Shown: piece by piece, positions 16,404 to 25,368 of the stretch
How the letters are laid out: each line of letters begins with the position of its first letter
How positions within the stretch are numbered: the stretch's first letter is position 1
Made by a program: the position numbers and the translations under genes
The notes under the pieces: model-generated
Databases searched by the model: none
Told to the model about the DNA's origin: nothing
What the model saw: only the letters and a program-made list of their open reading frames with translations
Assembly (NCBI GenBank): GCA_002416285.1
Contig: DICM01000035.1
Location: 1 to 64,000 of the forward strand
Reading direction: 5' to 3'
Length of the DNA: 64,000 bases
Source of the DNA: Caryophanales bacterium UBA5026
GTDB lineage: Bacteria; Bacillota_I; Bacilli_A; RF39; UBA660

Positions 16404-17171
16404 ATGACTGATTTGGAAAAGATAAACAAATTAAGTAGAATGTATCAAAAGGAAGGAGAAATGTCTAAGATCATTGATATTCATTGCACAAATGTAGATG
16501 GTAACAATAGAACAATTGCTACAAATTATATGGGAAGTGAACAAAATGTTTCTTATATATTTGACACCACAAAAGAAGATACTAGAAAGATTGTAACGGA
16601 AATTTGTGGAATGTACATTGGTCTTACGCCAGGGTTAAATGAATTATTATATGGTGAGGAATTAGAGTATGGAGATGAGAAAAAAGAATCTGAGTTTTTT
16701 CTTAATGAAACAAACGCAGATGGGAATGTCATCTCACAATTATGTGTACATAATTTAAATTTGCCAAAAATAATAACTACCAGTGAGAGTTTCATCTCAA
16801 AAAAACCGAATGGGATTTGTTCAGACATAAATACTTACAATGAAATTTATCAAAGAAATAAGCGAAATATTGCTATTTTACAACGAGCTAATGCTATAAA
16901 TTATAATTATAATAACCGTTTGTTAGAAATTTTTCATCTATTAGAAGAAAGTAGTTTAATACAATTTGTTAATGAACTTACAGTAGAAAGAATAGCACAG
17001 TTGGAAGATCTTGATTTAACTAGAAGAGAAGAGATTAAATTACAAGCGGCACTTTATTATGCATCAATTAGTAAGGAATTACTAATCCGTTCAATTTTAG
17101 AACAATTAAATCCGGAAGACGTTTATCAAGGTATAGGGAAAAATATTCAAAAAAGATTAAAAAGAAAGTAA
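16404..17171 (+). CDS. Unknown 255-residue protein
   Basis: I do not recognise this protein. It is soluble, with no signal or membrane segment. The first half is mixed alpha/beta (SYIFDTTKEDTRKIVTEICG), the second half helical and charged (LLEIFHLLEESSLIQFV to the Lys/Arg-rich end). ATG 16404 follows a long purine-rich leader with GAGGGAG. It has its own extended -10 promoter and its own terminator (17182-17207), so it is monocistronic. Confidence 0.65.
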   Translation: MTDLEKINKLSRMYQKEGEMSKIIDIHCTNVDGNNRTIATNYMGSEQNVSYIFDTTKEDTRKIVTEICGMYIGLTPGLNELLYGEELEYGDEKKESEFFLNETNADGNVISQLCVHNLNLPKIITTSESFISKKPNGICSDINTYNEIYQRNKRNIAILQRANAINYNYNNRLLEIFHLLEESSLIQFVNELTVERIAQLEDLDLTRREEIKLQAALYYASISKELLIRSILEQLNPEDVYQGIGKNIQKRLKRK

Positions 17172-17181
17172 CGGATGATAA

Positions 17182-17207
17182 AAAATAGTTGAAATATACT
17201 ATTTTTT
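17182..17207 (+). terminator. Terminator overlapping the leu T-box promoter
   Basis: AAAATAGT (17182-17189) pairs with ACTATTTT (17198-17205). The -35 of the next promoter (17189) lies inside this hairpin. Confidence 0.75.
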
Positions 17208-17217
17208 GTTATACAAT
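17189..17217 (+). promoter_or_regulatory. Promoter of leuS T-box transcript
   Basis: TTGAAA (17189-17194) and TACAAT (17212-17217) with a 17-bp spacer. Confidence 0.8.
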
Positions 17218-17224
17218 GTATATA

Positions 17225-17432
17225 GTTTTTTAAGACGAAGAAAAAGAGTAGTAATCTTTCATTCCTTAAACAGAGACAAAGTGGTTGGTGAAAACTTTGA
17301 AGGGAAAAAGATGAACTTGCTTTGGAGTTCTAGTAATAGCGTGTACTCGCGTTAAGAGTTAAAGTTGCATAAAGTATTATGAATTAAGGTGGTACCGCGG
17401 AATCATTCGTCCTTAAACATAATACTTTTTTG
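17225..17432 (+). promoter_or_regulatory. T-box leader (leucine) controlling leuS
   Basis: AAGGTGGTACCGCGG (17386-17400) is the T-box. Stem I has GTGGTTGGTGAAAAC (17281-17295). In the specifier strand GAA (17313-17315) is followed by CTT (17316-17318), a leucine codon, which agrees with leuS downstream. A terminator with a T run ends near 17430. Confidence 0.92.
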
Positions 17433-17449
17433 TGCATTAAGGAGGATTT

Positions 17450-17800
17450 ATGAGAGAGTTAATGATTTCAATGATTGTGTTTCTAATTATCTACTGTTTT
17501 TATTATTTATTTGTAATTAAAAGAAAAAGAAAGTTAGAACAATTTAAGAAGAATATTTATGTTCTATATTTGGTCAATACATATGGTATTGATTTAAATA
17601 AAATTTCATTTAAAAATTTAGCAAAAGCGATAGCAGTGTCTAATGCTTTTATTATCGCACTTACTTTATTTGCGATCAGTGCAATTCCGAACTTCATTTT
17701 AAAAATGATAAGTGGATTTTTGTTACTGATTCCATTTCAATTCTTTATCTATCATCTAATTGGTAAAACTTATCAAAAGAAATTAAAAAACAATTTATAA
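17450..17800 (+). CDS. Small three-TM membrane protein in leuS operon
   Basis: A 116-residue integral membrane protein of unknown function. Three hydrophobic stretches are visible: residues 3-21 (LMISMIVFLIIYCFYYLFV), about 63-83 (FIIALTLFAISAIPNF) and about 86-105 (MISGFLLLIPFQFFIYHLI). A positively charged loop (KRKRKLEQFKK) follows the first. It starts at ATG 17450 behind AAGGAGG, directly after the leucine T-box, and leuS starts 16 bp after its stop, so it should be induced by leucine starvation. Confidence 0.75.
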   Translation: MRELMISMIVFLIIYCFYYLFVIKRKRKLEQFKKNIYVLYLVNTYGIDLNKISFKNLAKAIAVSNAFIIALTLFAISAIPNFILKMISGFLLLIPFQFFIYHLIGKTYQKKLKNNL

Positions 17801-17815
17801 TTTAGGAGGATTAAT

Positions 17816-20209
17816 ATGTATAATTTTAAAAATATAGAAGAAAAATGGCAAAGATACTGGGAAGAAAATGACACATTTAAAACAGATATTTATGATTTTA
17901 GTAAACCAAAGTATTATGTTTTGGATATGTTTCCATATCCATCAGGACAGGGATTGCATGTTGGACATGTAGAAGGTTATACAGGAACAGATATTATGGC
18001 CCGTATGAAAAGAATGCAAGGATATAATGTACTACATCCTATGGGATTTGATTCCTTTGGATTACCAGCAGAGCAATATGCGATTAAAACTGGTAATCAT
18101 CCAGAGGGGTTTACATTGAAAAATATTGAAACCTATAAACGCCAATTGAAAATCTTAGGACTTTCTTATGATTGGTCAAAAGAATTATCCACTTGTGACC
18201 CCAAATTTTATAAATGGACGCAGTGGATTTTCACAAAACTTTATAAAGATGGTTTAGCCAGAAATATAAATATGCCAGTAAATTGGTGTGAGGAACTTGG
18301 GTGTGTATTATCGAATGATGAAGTTATCGATGGAAAAAGTGAACGTGGAGGTTTTCCGGTCGTTAGAAAAAATATGAAACAGTGGGTTTTAGATATCCCA
18401 TCTTATGCAGATAAGTTAATTGAGGGACTAAATGACATCGATTGGCCAGAATCAACAAAAGAAATGCAACGTAATTGGATTGGAAAGTCAGTAGGAGCTC
18501 ATGTTAATTTTAAAATAGCTGAGCAGAATGAAATATTTACTGTATTTACAACGAGAGCAGATACTTTATTTGGAGCTACCTACTGTGTACTATCTCCTGA
18601 GCATGCCTTAGTAGATCAAATTACAACATCAGAGCAAAAAAAGGTTGTTGATGAATATAAAAAATGGTGTGCAACAAAAACAGACTTGGAACGAACAGAA
18701 TTAAACAAGGAGAAAACAGGAGTATTTACAGGAGCTTATGCAATTAATCCTGTTAATGACAAAAAAATTCCGATTTGGATTGCTGATTATGTTTTATCTA
18801 CTTATGGAACGGGCGCTATTATGGCAGTACCCGCTCATGATGAACGTGATTATGCATTTGCCAAAAAATTTGATTTAGATATTGTTCCCATTATAGAATG
18901 CGAAAGCATAGAAAATGAAGCATATGTTGGAGATGGAATTCACATTAATTCTGGATTCTTAAACGGTCTTGGAAAAGAAGAAGCAATTTCCAAAATGATA
19001 TCGTGGTTAGAAGATAAGAAAATTGGAACAAAAAAAATAAACTATCGATTACGCGAGTGGATATTTGCACGTCAACGATACTGGGGAGAACCAATACCTA
19101 TTGTTTACATGGAAGATGGTACAGAACAGATTTTAGAAACAAAAGATCTTCCGCTTGTGTTACCAAGTTTGGAAGATTATAGTCCAAGTAAAACAGGTGC
19201 ATCACCACTTGAAAAAGCGACTGATTGGGTAAATGTTTCTATTGGTGGCAAAAAGGGTAAGCGTGAGACTAGCACCATGCCAGGAGCTGCAGGATCTAGT
19301 TGGTATTTCTTACGTTATATTGATCCCAATAATGACAGGAATATTGCTGATGAAAAATTATTAAAGCATTGGATGCCGGTTGATTTATATGTAGGCGGTC
19401 CAGAACATGCTGTTGGGCACTTATTATATTCTCGTTTTTGGAATCGTTATTTGTACGAAAAAGGTTATGCTCCAACCGCAGAACCATTTAAAAAATTATG
19501 TCATCAAGGTATGATTTTAGGATCAAATGGTGAAAAGATGAGTAAAAGTAAAGGCAACGTTGTAAACCCTGATGATATGGTAAATAATTATGGAGCAGAT
19601 GCGCTTCGCCTTTATGAGATGTTTATGGGACCAATTGAATCTGCTAAACCATGGGATCCTAACGGTATTGAAGGATCTAAAAAGTTTTTGGACCGCGTAT
19701 GGAGATTGTTTATAGAAGAGGATCGAATTACTGAAGAAGAAAATAAAAATCTCGAAAAAATTTATCATCAAACAGTTAAGAAGGTTACAGAAGACTATGA
19801 ACAAATGCAGTTTAATACAGCTATTAGTCAGATTATGATTTTTATCAACGCTGCTTATAAAGAAGAAAAAATACCAATTACTTATGCAGTAGGGGTTATA
19901 AAATTATTAAATCCAATTGCTCCACATATAACAGAAGAAATGTGGAGTAAATTGGGAAATTCAAATGCGATAGCTTATGCCTCTTGGCCAACATATGATG
20001 AAGAAAAAACACAAGATGAGACTTTTGAACTAATTGTTCAGGTAAATGGAAAAGTTCGTGGAAAAATGACAGTTAATTCAGACACAACCGAAGAAGAAAT
20101 GAAAGCACTTGCTCGTACTATCGACAATGTGAATAAATTTTTAGAGGGACATGAAATTATAAAAGTCATTACCATTCCAAAAAGATTAGTAAATATTGTA
20201 ATAAAATAA
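17816..20209 (+). CDS. leuS: Leucine--tRNA ligase
   Basis: A class I synthetase that charges tRNA-Leu; 797 residues, normal for bacterial LeuRS. The HIGH motif is HVGH within GQGLHVGHVEGY and the KMSKS motif is intact (GEKMSKSKGNVVNPD). The CP1 editing domain keeps its threonine-rich site (VFTTRADTLFGATY). A C-terminal domain ends in VKVITIPKRLVNIVIK-like sequence. ATG 17816 follows GGAGG. The gene is controlled by the leucine T-box and closed by a hairpin terminator. Confidence 0.97.
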   Translation: MYNFKNIEEKWQRYWEENDTFKTDIYDFSKPKYYVLDMFPYPSGQGLHVGHVEGYTGTDIMARMKRMQGYNVLHPMGFDSFGLPAEQYAIKTGNHPEGFTLKNIETYKRQLKILGLSYDWSKELSTCDPKFYKWTQWIFTKLYKDGLARNINMPVNWCEELGCVLSNDEVIDGKSERGGFPVVRKNMKQWVLDIPSYADKLIEGLNDIDWPESTKEMQRNWIGKSVGAHVNFKIAEQNEIFTVFTTRADTLFGATYCVLSPEHALVDQITTSEQKKVVDEYKKWCATKTDLERTELNKEKTGVFTGAYAINPVNDKKIPIWIADYVLSTYGTGAIMAVPAHDERDYAFAKKFDLDIVPIIECESIENEAYVGDGIHINSGFLNGLGKEEAISKMISWLEDKKIGTKKINYRLREWIFARQRYWGEPIPIVYMEDGTEQILETKDLPLVLPSLEDYSPSKTGASPLEKATDWVNVSIGGKKGKRETSTMPGAAGSSWYFLRYIDPNNDRNIADEKLLKHWMPVDLYVGGPEHAVGHLLYSRFWNRYLYEKGYAPTAEPFKKLCHQGMILGSNGEKMSKSKGNVVNPDDMVNNYGADALRLYEMFMGPIESAKPWDPNGIEGSKKFLDRVWRLFIEEDRITEEENKNLEKIYHQTVKKVTEDYEQMQFNTAISQIMIFINAAYKEEKIPITYAVGVIKLLNPIAPHITEEMWSKLGNSNAIAYASWPTYDEEKTQDETFELIVQVNGKVRGKMTVNSDTTEEEMKALARTIDNVNKFLEGHEIIKVITIPKRLVNIVIK

Positions 20210-20212
20210 CAG

Positions 20213-20246
20213 ACTGTTAATGAAAAACTCATTAGCAGTTTTTTTC
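20213..20246 (+). terminator. Terminator of leuS operon
   Basis: ACTGTTAATGA (20213-20223) pairs with TCATTAGCAGT (20229-20239) with one G-T pair, followed by T. Confidence 0.85.
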
Positions 20247-20250
20247 TAAT

Positions 20251-20279
20251 TTGACAATTAATTGAAATAGTGATACTTT
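20251..20279 (+). promoter_or_regulatory. Promoter of acyl-CoA synthetase gene
   Basis: TTGACA (20251-20256) and TACTTT (20274-20279), 17-bp spacer. Confidence 0.65.
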
Positions 20280-20281
20280 AA

Positions 20282-20298
20282 CCTCCCATGTTAGGAGG
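20282..20298 (+). promoter_or_regulatory. Possible RBS-masking hairpin
   Basis: CCTCC (20282-20286) can pair with the Shine-Dalgarno GGAGG (20294-20298) over a 7-base loop. If transcription starts upstream of 20282 this could limit translation of the next gene. Confidence 0.4.
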
Positions 20299-20304
20299 GA
20301 TTTT

Positions 20305-22080
20305 ATGGGTAAAGAATATAAAAATATAAAAGAAATGTTAAATAACTCAGCAGTAAAATATAAAGATAAAACAGCATTCATCGATATTAATGAGAATGAT
20401 AAGTTAGTTTATATTACTTATGGAAAGTTGAAAGAAGATTTAGATGCTCTTGGTACTGGAATGCGGGTACTAGGGTTAGACAAAAACAAAGTTGTTATCA
20501 TTGGTAGGAATCGCTATCATTGGGCATTGTCGTTTTTAGCAAGTACTTGCAGTAATGGTATTACGGTTCCCCTTGATAAGGAATTACCAGATAACGAAAT
20601 TCAAAAATGCATTAATCGTGTAGAAGCAGACACCATTATTTATTCTTCTGAATTTGAACAAAGAATTGAAGATATGAGTAAAAATATATGCATTAAAAAT
20701 TTTATATCAATGGATAGCAAAGAGTTATGTTCCGAAGAAATTATAAAAGTTGAAAAAGAAGAAACCGTCAAAAAGAACTACTATGATATTGATCAAACAA
20801 ACAATAATAAAAAACTATCGCTTGAAGAAATCATAGCGATAGGGAAAGAAGAAATAGCGAAAGGAAATCGTGATTATATCGATCAAGCAATTGATAATGA
20901 TAAAGTGTTTGAACTTTTATTTACTTCTGGGACTACAAGTGATCCAAAAATTCCTATGCTATCCCAAACAAATGTTATTAGTAATGTCAATAAAGCTATA
21001 AGAAGAATTAAAATATCAAATAAAGATGTATTACTATCAGTATTGCCACTTCATCACACTTTTGAAAATACATGTGGATTAATCGCACCACTTTCAAGAG
21101 GAGCAGCAATTGGGTATAACGCTTCATTAAAAAATGTCATTAAGAATATGCAACAAATAAAACCGTCAATCATGTTGGTTGTTCCTAGATTTTTAGAACT
21201 TTTTGTTACTAAAATGGAGAAAACAATTGAAAAAAATGAGCAAACCAAAGAATTTAGTAAAGCTGTGAAAATTGCAAAATTTTTCCCTAATAGCATCAAA
21301 AGAATTGTCTTCTTTAGAAAAATGCATAAAGCATTTGGTGGAAGAATGCGAATGTTTTTAGTCGGTGCGTCTGCTATGAATCCAAAAGATGCAGAGCACA
21401 TGCGTAAAATAGGAATTATTACACTCCAAGGATATGGAATGACCGAATGTTCTCCAATTATTACATTAAATAGTGAAAAGCATTTTAGAGATTATTCTGT
21501 AGGTTATGTCTTAGAGGGAACCACCGTAAAAATTGATAGGCCAGATAAAAATGGAATTGGTGAGATTTTAGTAAAAGGTCCTCAAGTAATGAAGGGGTAT
21601 TACAAAAATGAAGAAGCAACCAAAGCGGTTATGACAGAAGATGGTTTCTTACGTACAGGTGATTTAGGGTATTTTACGAAACATCGTTTTTTAGTTATCA
21701 CTGGAAGATGTAAAAATATGATTTTAGGATCAAATGGTGAAAATATTTATCCGGAAGATATTGAGTCATTGCTTAGGAAGAATAAATCTATTGTGAAGGA
21801 AACATTTGTACATGCTGAAAATGAAGGTGCAAAAAATATGAAATTAATTGCAGAAGTTGTTTTGAGTGATGAAATTGCTAAAAAAATTATTAAGCACCCA
21901 GAGTATGATGAAGAAATTAAAAAGGTAATAAAAGATTATATTAATGAGATAAATAGTCAATTACCAGCTTTTAAACGAATTAATCAATTTCATACTTACA
22001 CCGAGGAATTTCAAAAAACAACAACCTTGAAAATTCAACGAGAAAAGGTTCTTGAAAAGCAAAAAAATAAAAATAAATAA
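20305..22080 (+). CDS. Long-chain acyl-CoA synthetase-like AMP-binding protein
   Basis: An ANL-family adenylate-forming enzyme, 591 residues, probably a fatty acid--CoA ligase. The P-loop is LLFTSGTTSDPKIPML near residue 210, where the usual TGxPKG is SDPKIP. YGMTECSPI and the hinge region RTGDLGYFTKHRFLVITG are present, and GSNGENIYPEDIE fits long-chain ligases. A Lys/Glu-rich segment near residues 145-195 (for example KVEKEETVKKNYYDID) is not typical and may be a lineage-specific insertion. ATG 20305 follows AGGAGGG. It is transcribed alone; a perfect palindromic terminator follows. Confidence 0.88.
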   Translation: MGKEYKNIKEMLNNSAVKYKDKTAFIDINENDKLVYITYGKLKEDLDALGTGMRVLGLDKNKVVIIGRNRYHWALSFLASTCSNGITVPLDKELPDNEIQKCINRVEADTIIYSSEFEQRIEDMSKNICIKNFISMDSKELCSEEIIKVEKEETVKKNYYDIDQTNNNKKLSLEEIIAIGKEEIAKGNRDYIDQAIDNDKVFELLFTSGTTSDPKIPMLSQTNVISNVNKAIRRIKISNKDVLLSVLPLHHTFENTCGLIAPLSRGAAIGYNASLKNVIKNMQQIKPSIMLVVPRFLELFVTKMEKTIEKNEQTKEFSKAVKIAKFFPNSIKRIVFFRKMHKAFGGRMRMFLVGASAMNPKDAEHMRKIGIITLQGYGMTECSPIITLNSEKHFRDYSVGYVLEGTTVKIDRPDKNGIGEILVKGPQVMKGYYKNEEATKAVMTEDGFLRTGDLGYFTKHRFLVITGRCKNMILGSNGENIYPEDIESLLRKNKSIVKETFVHAENEGAKNMKLIAEVVLSDEIAKKIIKHPEYDEEIKKVIKDYINEINSQLPAFKRINQFHTYTEEFQKTTTLKIQREKVLEKQKNKNK

Positions 22081-22091
22081 GTAATTATTAT

Positions 22092-22119
22092 AAAAGTAAG
22101 AATTAATTCTTACTTTTTG
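22092..22119 (+). terminator. Terminator of acyl-CoA synthetase
   Basis: A 26-bp palindrome: AAAAGTAAGAATT (22092-22104) with AATTCTTACTTTT (22105-22117). Confidence 0.85.
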
Positions 22120-22170
22120 TATTTTTTTTAGATTATGTTATAATAATGAAATAGAGAAAGTAGGAAATTT

Positions 22171-22800
22171 ATGCGGTTAAAACATATCAAAGGATCAGAA
22201 GAGACAATTAAAAAATCTCCATATGTTGTTATTGATCCAGAGAAACATCGTGGAAAATGGAATAACATATTTGAAAATACTAATCCAATTAAAATTGAAA
22301 TTGGGATGGGAAAAGGAAACTTTATTATTGAGAATGCATTAAGATATCCAAATATCAATTTCATTGGTATTGATAAATATCCTAGTGTTCTAATTAAAGC
22401 AACGGAACGATTAGAAAATATTGAAATCCCAAATCTTAGATTACTATGTACCGATGCATCTAGTATTGGAACAATGTTTGATCATGAAATAGACACCGTT
22501 TATCTAAATTTTTCCGATCCATGGCCGAAAAACAGACATGAGAGAAGACGACTTACAAGCTTTCCTTTTTTGGAAAAGTATGAACTGTTATTCAAAGAGA
22601 AATCTCATATTACATTCAAGACGGACAATCGTCTCTTGTTCGAATTTTCTCTAATTTCCGTAACTGAATTTGGATATCATTTGAAAAAGGTCTGTTTAGA
22701 TCTTTATCAAGAATTGCCTGAAGACAATATTCCGACAGAATATGAACGTAAATTTGCTAGTAAAGGCTATCCAATTTACTTATTAGATGCTGAAAAATAA
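22171..22800 (+). CDS. trmB: tRNA (guanine-N7-)-methyltransferase
   Basis: A SAM-dependent enzyme that makes m7G46 in tRNA. The family signature VYLNFSDPWPKNRHERRRLT is complete, and the SAM site is seen as IEIGMGKGNFIIENA. The 209 residues match bacterial TrmB. ATG 22171 (MRLKHIKGSEE) lies behind AGTAGGA. The next gene has its own -10 (TATAAT 22843-22848), so trmB is probably a single-gene unit. Confidence 0.96.
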   Translation: MRLKHIKGSEETIKKSPYVVIDPEKHRGKWNNIFENTNPIKIEIGMGKGNFIIENALRYPNINFIGIDKYPSVLIKATERLENIEIPNLRLLCTDASSIGTMFDHEIDTVYLNFSDPWPKNRHERRRLTSFPFLEKYELLFKEKSHITFKTDNRLLFEFSLISVTEFGYHLKKVCLDLYQELPEDNIPTEYERKFASKGYPIYLLDAEK

Positions 22801-22865
22801 GTAAAAAATCAAAAAACAGTTTCCATAGTGCTTGAAGTTTGATATAATTATGGGGAGTGATGAAT

Positions 22866-23468
22866 ATGAAAAAGAAAATGATACTCGTTTTCATGTTGTT
22901 ATTTCTTATAACAGGTTGTACCGTTGTAAGAATTGATACTAACAGCATTGATAACATCGTATCTGTCATTTTATCGAAAGATAATAAATTATATAATCGT
23001 GTTGGAAAAGGATATAAGTATTATGTCCCAAGAAGTGTTTTATACATTGATACCAATGAATTAAACGATAAACTTTATTCAGATGGAAATTACTATTATC
23101 TGTATATTGATGCAGTAAGTTATTTCTATAAAAATAAAGTGGAGTATACAGAACGCGATGATGTCTATTATTCAAAAAAGATTGAAGGAAATAAAGAGGG
23201 TTATCTAGAAATCGTTCAGGAAAGTGATAAATATAAAATTACATTTGTTTACAATTATGCAAGAATTGAAGCTTTAGTTGATAAAAAGGATATTAATCAA
23301 GTGGTATTAAATGCTAGCTACATTTTATCAACTGTAAAGTTTAACGACAATGTAATTAAATTAATGCTGAATGAGGAATATTTCACAAATAAAGAAGAAA
23401 AATATGATAAGTTTGATAAGAAAGAGGAAACTACCACAGATGAACATGTGATAGGAGAAAGCGAATAA
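22866..23468 (+). CDS. Lipoprotein, first gene of envelope-like operon
   Basis: A 200-residue lipoprotein. The signal peptide MKKKMILVFMLLFLITGC ends in lipobox ITGC, so Cys18 is the likely lipid anchor. The mature part (for example YKYYVPRSVLYIDTNELND, YYYLYIDAVSYFYKNKVEY) is an alpha/beta domain without a family that I recognise, and the last 30 residues are acidic. GGGGAG at 22852-22857 fits ATG 22866 better than the in-frame ATG 22860. It is followed 9 bp later by the acidic protein gene and heads a four-gene cluster. Confidence 0.75.
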   Translation: MKKKMILVFMLLFLITGCTVVRIDTNSIDNIVSVILSKDNKLYNRVGKGYKYYVPRSVLYIDTNELNDKLYSDGNYYYLYIDAVSYFYKNKVEYTERDDVYYSKKIEGNKEGYLEIVQESDKYKITFVYNYARIEALVDKKDINQVVLNASYILSTVKFNDNVIKLMLNEEYFTNKEEKYDKFDKKEETTTDEHVIGESE

Positions 23469-23477
23469 GGTGATTAT

Positions 23478-24506
23478 ATGGGAATCTTAGAAAAATTTAA
23501 AAATCTTTTTACCGAAGAAATAGAAGAAGAAAATGTTCCAGTCAAGAGAGAACCAGTTGTTCCAAAGCGTGAAACGAGAACTGTTGAACCAATCGTACCA
23601 AAACGAACAGAACGTACTGAAACGGTAATTGAACGTGCAAATGATATTTTAGTGGAAACAGAAGAGCCAGTAAAAGAAGAAAAGTTTGTATTTCCAGTTT
23701 ACTTTGATGACAAAGACTTTGATGATTTAAAGAAACCAGAACCGAAAATAGAAAAAAAAGAACCAATTAAAGAACCAATAAAAGTGAAAGAACCTTATCA
23801 AGGTGCAAAGCCACAAATCGTCGTAGAATCAAAGAAGAATTTTACACCATCACCAATTATTTCACCAGTATATGGAATCTTAGATAAAAATTATAAGAAG
23901 GAAGATATTGGAAAACGTGAAAAACCAAAAGTTGAGTATCATCGTAGAACAGAAAGATTAACTGTAGATGACATTCGGAATAAAGCATTCGGAACACTTG
24001 AGGATGATTTGGAAACAAATTTATTTGAAACCAATTCAGAACCAGTGATGGAACCGATTATCGATGATACTAAAGAAGCTTTAAATCTTCTTCAAGAATT
24101 AAATTTTGAAGAACAGGACATTCTTGTAAAAGAGCAAGAAGAGCAATTTGAAAGAGCAGAACGAGAATTTTTAAATATGGATACTACTGATGAGGAAAAT
24201 GAAGAAAATGATTTGTTAGATCAAAATTTCGAGGACACTGAAATAGTAGAACCAGTAAAAATAGATCATGATTATGATACGGATACTGCTGAATTAGCTC
24301 GTCAATTAGAAGAGCAAAAAAGAAAATTGGAAGAAATAAACCAATTTATCAATGAATCTAAATTAGTAGAAGAAAAAGAGGAGACACGTGAAGAGAGACT
24401 TAACCAAAGTGAATCCCCTTCAGATGAAGATACAGAAGAGGCTTTAAATGAAAGTGATTTGTTTAATTTGATTGATTCAATGTATGAACAAAAGGAGGAT
24501 GAATAA
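23478..24506 (+). CDS. Glu/Lys-rich, largely disordered protein
   Basis: A 342-residue acidic protein that I cannot assign. Residues 1-110 are a run of Glu-, Lys- and Pro-rich segments (VKEPYQGAKPQ). A conserved-looking core follows with FTPSPIISPVYGILDKNY and LTVDDIRNKAFGTLEDDL (about residues 115-180). The rest is coiled-coil-like (LARQLEEQKRKLEEINQFI) and very acidic. No membrane segment is seen. It overlaps the next gene by one base and belongs to the lipoprotein-DUF948-YtxH operon. A scaffold role at the envelope is only a guess from company and composition. Confidence 0.7.
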   Translation: MGILEKFKNLFTEEIEEENVPVKREPVVPKRETRTVEPIVPKRTERTETVIERANDILVETEEPVKEEKFVFPVYFDDKDFDDLKKPEPKIEKKEPIKEPIKVKEPYQGAKPQIVVESKKNFTPSPIISPVYGILDKNYKKEDIGKREKPKVEYHRRTERLTVDDIRNKAFGTLEDDLETNLFETNSEPVMEPIIDDTKEALNLLQELNFEEQDILVKEQEEQFERAEREFLNMDTTDEENEENDLLDQNFEDTEIVEPVKIDHDYDTDTAELARQLEEQKRKLEEINQFINESKLVEEKEETREERLNQSESPSDEDTEEALNESDLFNLIDSMYEQKEDE

Positions 24507-24793
24507 TGGAGTGTCTAGGAACTGTATTTCCAGTTGTACTTTATGGATTAGGATCTATACTATTAGTAGTTTTGATTGTACTCGTATTTCGCCTTATGAA
24601 AACTTTAAAAAAAGTTGACCAAATCATCGATGATGTACAGTATAAATCGAGTAAGATTGATGGTGTATTTGACCTTGTTGCACAAGCGACAGACGCTGTT
24701 TCTATCCTTAGTAATAAGATAGTTGAGTCAACGGTTGGAGTGATATCTAGTTGGCTTTCAAAGAAAAAGAAAGGGAATGAAGAAAATGAGTAA
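24506..24793 (+). CDS. DUF948-like single-TM protein
   Basis: A 95-residue protein with an N-terminal membrane helix (about residues 8-30, PVVLYGLGSILLVVLIVLVF) followed by a long amphipathic helix (KTLKKVDQIIDDVQYKSSKID), the pattern of DUF948 proteins that often stand next to YtxH. It ends in a Lys/Glu-rich tail. AAAGGAGG precedes ATG 24506, which overlaps the previous stop. The YtxH-like gene begins inside its 3' end. Confidence 0.75.
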   Translation: MECLGTVFPVVLYGLGSILLVVLIVLVFRLMKTLKKVDQIIDDVQYKSSKIDGVFDLVAQATDAVSILSNKIVESTVGVISSWLSKKKKGNEENE

Positions 24794-25196
24794 GGACAAA
24801 AAAAGAGGTACAGGTAAATTACTTGCAGGATTAGCTATTGGAGCAGGACTAGGAGTTTTATTTGCTCCGAAAAAAGGTAGTGATACTAGAAAAGAATTGA
24901 AAGTGAAATTTGATGAATTACTACAAAAGGCAAAAGATCTTGATATGAAAGAAGTAAAGGAAAACATCGAGACAAAAATATTTGAATTAAAAGAACAGTT
25001 ATCAGATCTTGATAAAGAAAAAGTATTGGAAATCGCAAAAAGAAAAGCGCGTGATATTCAGGATGCTGCAGAAGATTTAGTAGAATATGCAGTAGAAAAG
25101 GGAACACCAGTATTAGAAAGTACAGCTAATAGTGTTCGTGAAAAAGCAATTGTAGTTACAAAAGAAATATTAAAAAAATTAGAAAAGGGAGAATAA
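24786..25196 (+). CDS. YtxH-like general-stress family protein
   Basis: A 136-residue YtxH-domain protein. The N-terminus has the typical glycine-rich membrane segment KLLAGLAIGAGLGVLFAPKKG (residues about 10-30) with the APKKGSDTR signature, followed by an amphipathic Lys/Glu helix. Relatives are small envelope-associated or stress-induced proteins of unknown mechanism. I chose ATG 24786; ATG 24777 sits almost on top of the AAGGG site. It overlaps the DUF948-like gene by eight bases. A weak hairpin with T follows. Confidence 0.8.
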   Translation: MSKDKKRGTGKLLAGLAIGAGLGVLFAPKKGSDTRKELKVKFDELLQKAKDLDMKEVKENIETKIFELKEQLSDLDKEKVLEIAKRKARDIQDAAEDLVEYAVEKGTPVLESTANSVREKAIVVTKEILKKLEKGE

Positions 25197-25264
25197 TTCT
25201 TCTTTTTTAGTTATGAAAGAACCTTTTTAAACTTCATCCAACTAGTCGATAAAAATATTGCCCA

Positions 25265-25293
25265 TTGATTACAAATAATGATTGTGTTATACT
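25265..25293 (+). promoter_or_regulatory. Promoter of PAP2 gene
   Basis: TTGATT (25265-25270) and TATACT (25288-25293), 17-bp spacer. Confidence 0.7.
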
Positions 25294-25368
25294 TATCTAT
25301 AGTGATTTTGAGTAATTATTAAGATATTTATTTGAATTTAAAATATAAGTGAATGAAGGGATTACTTC

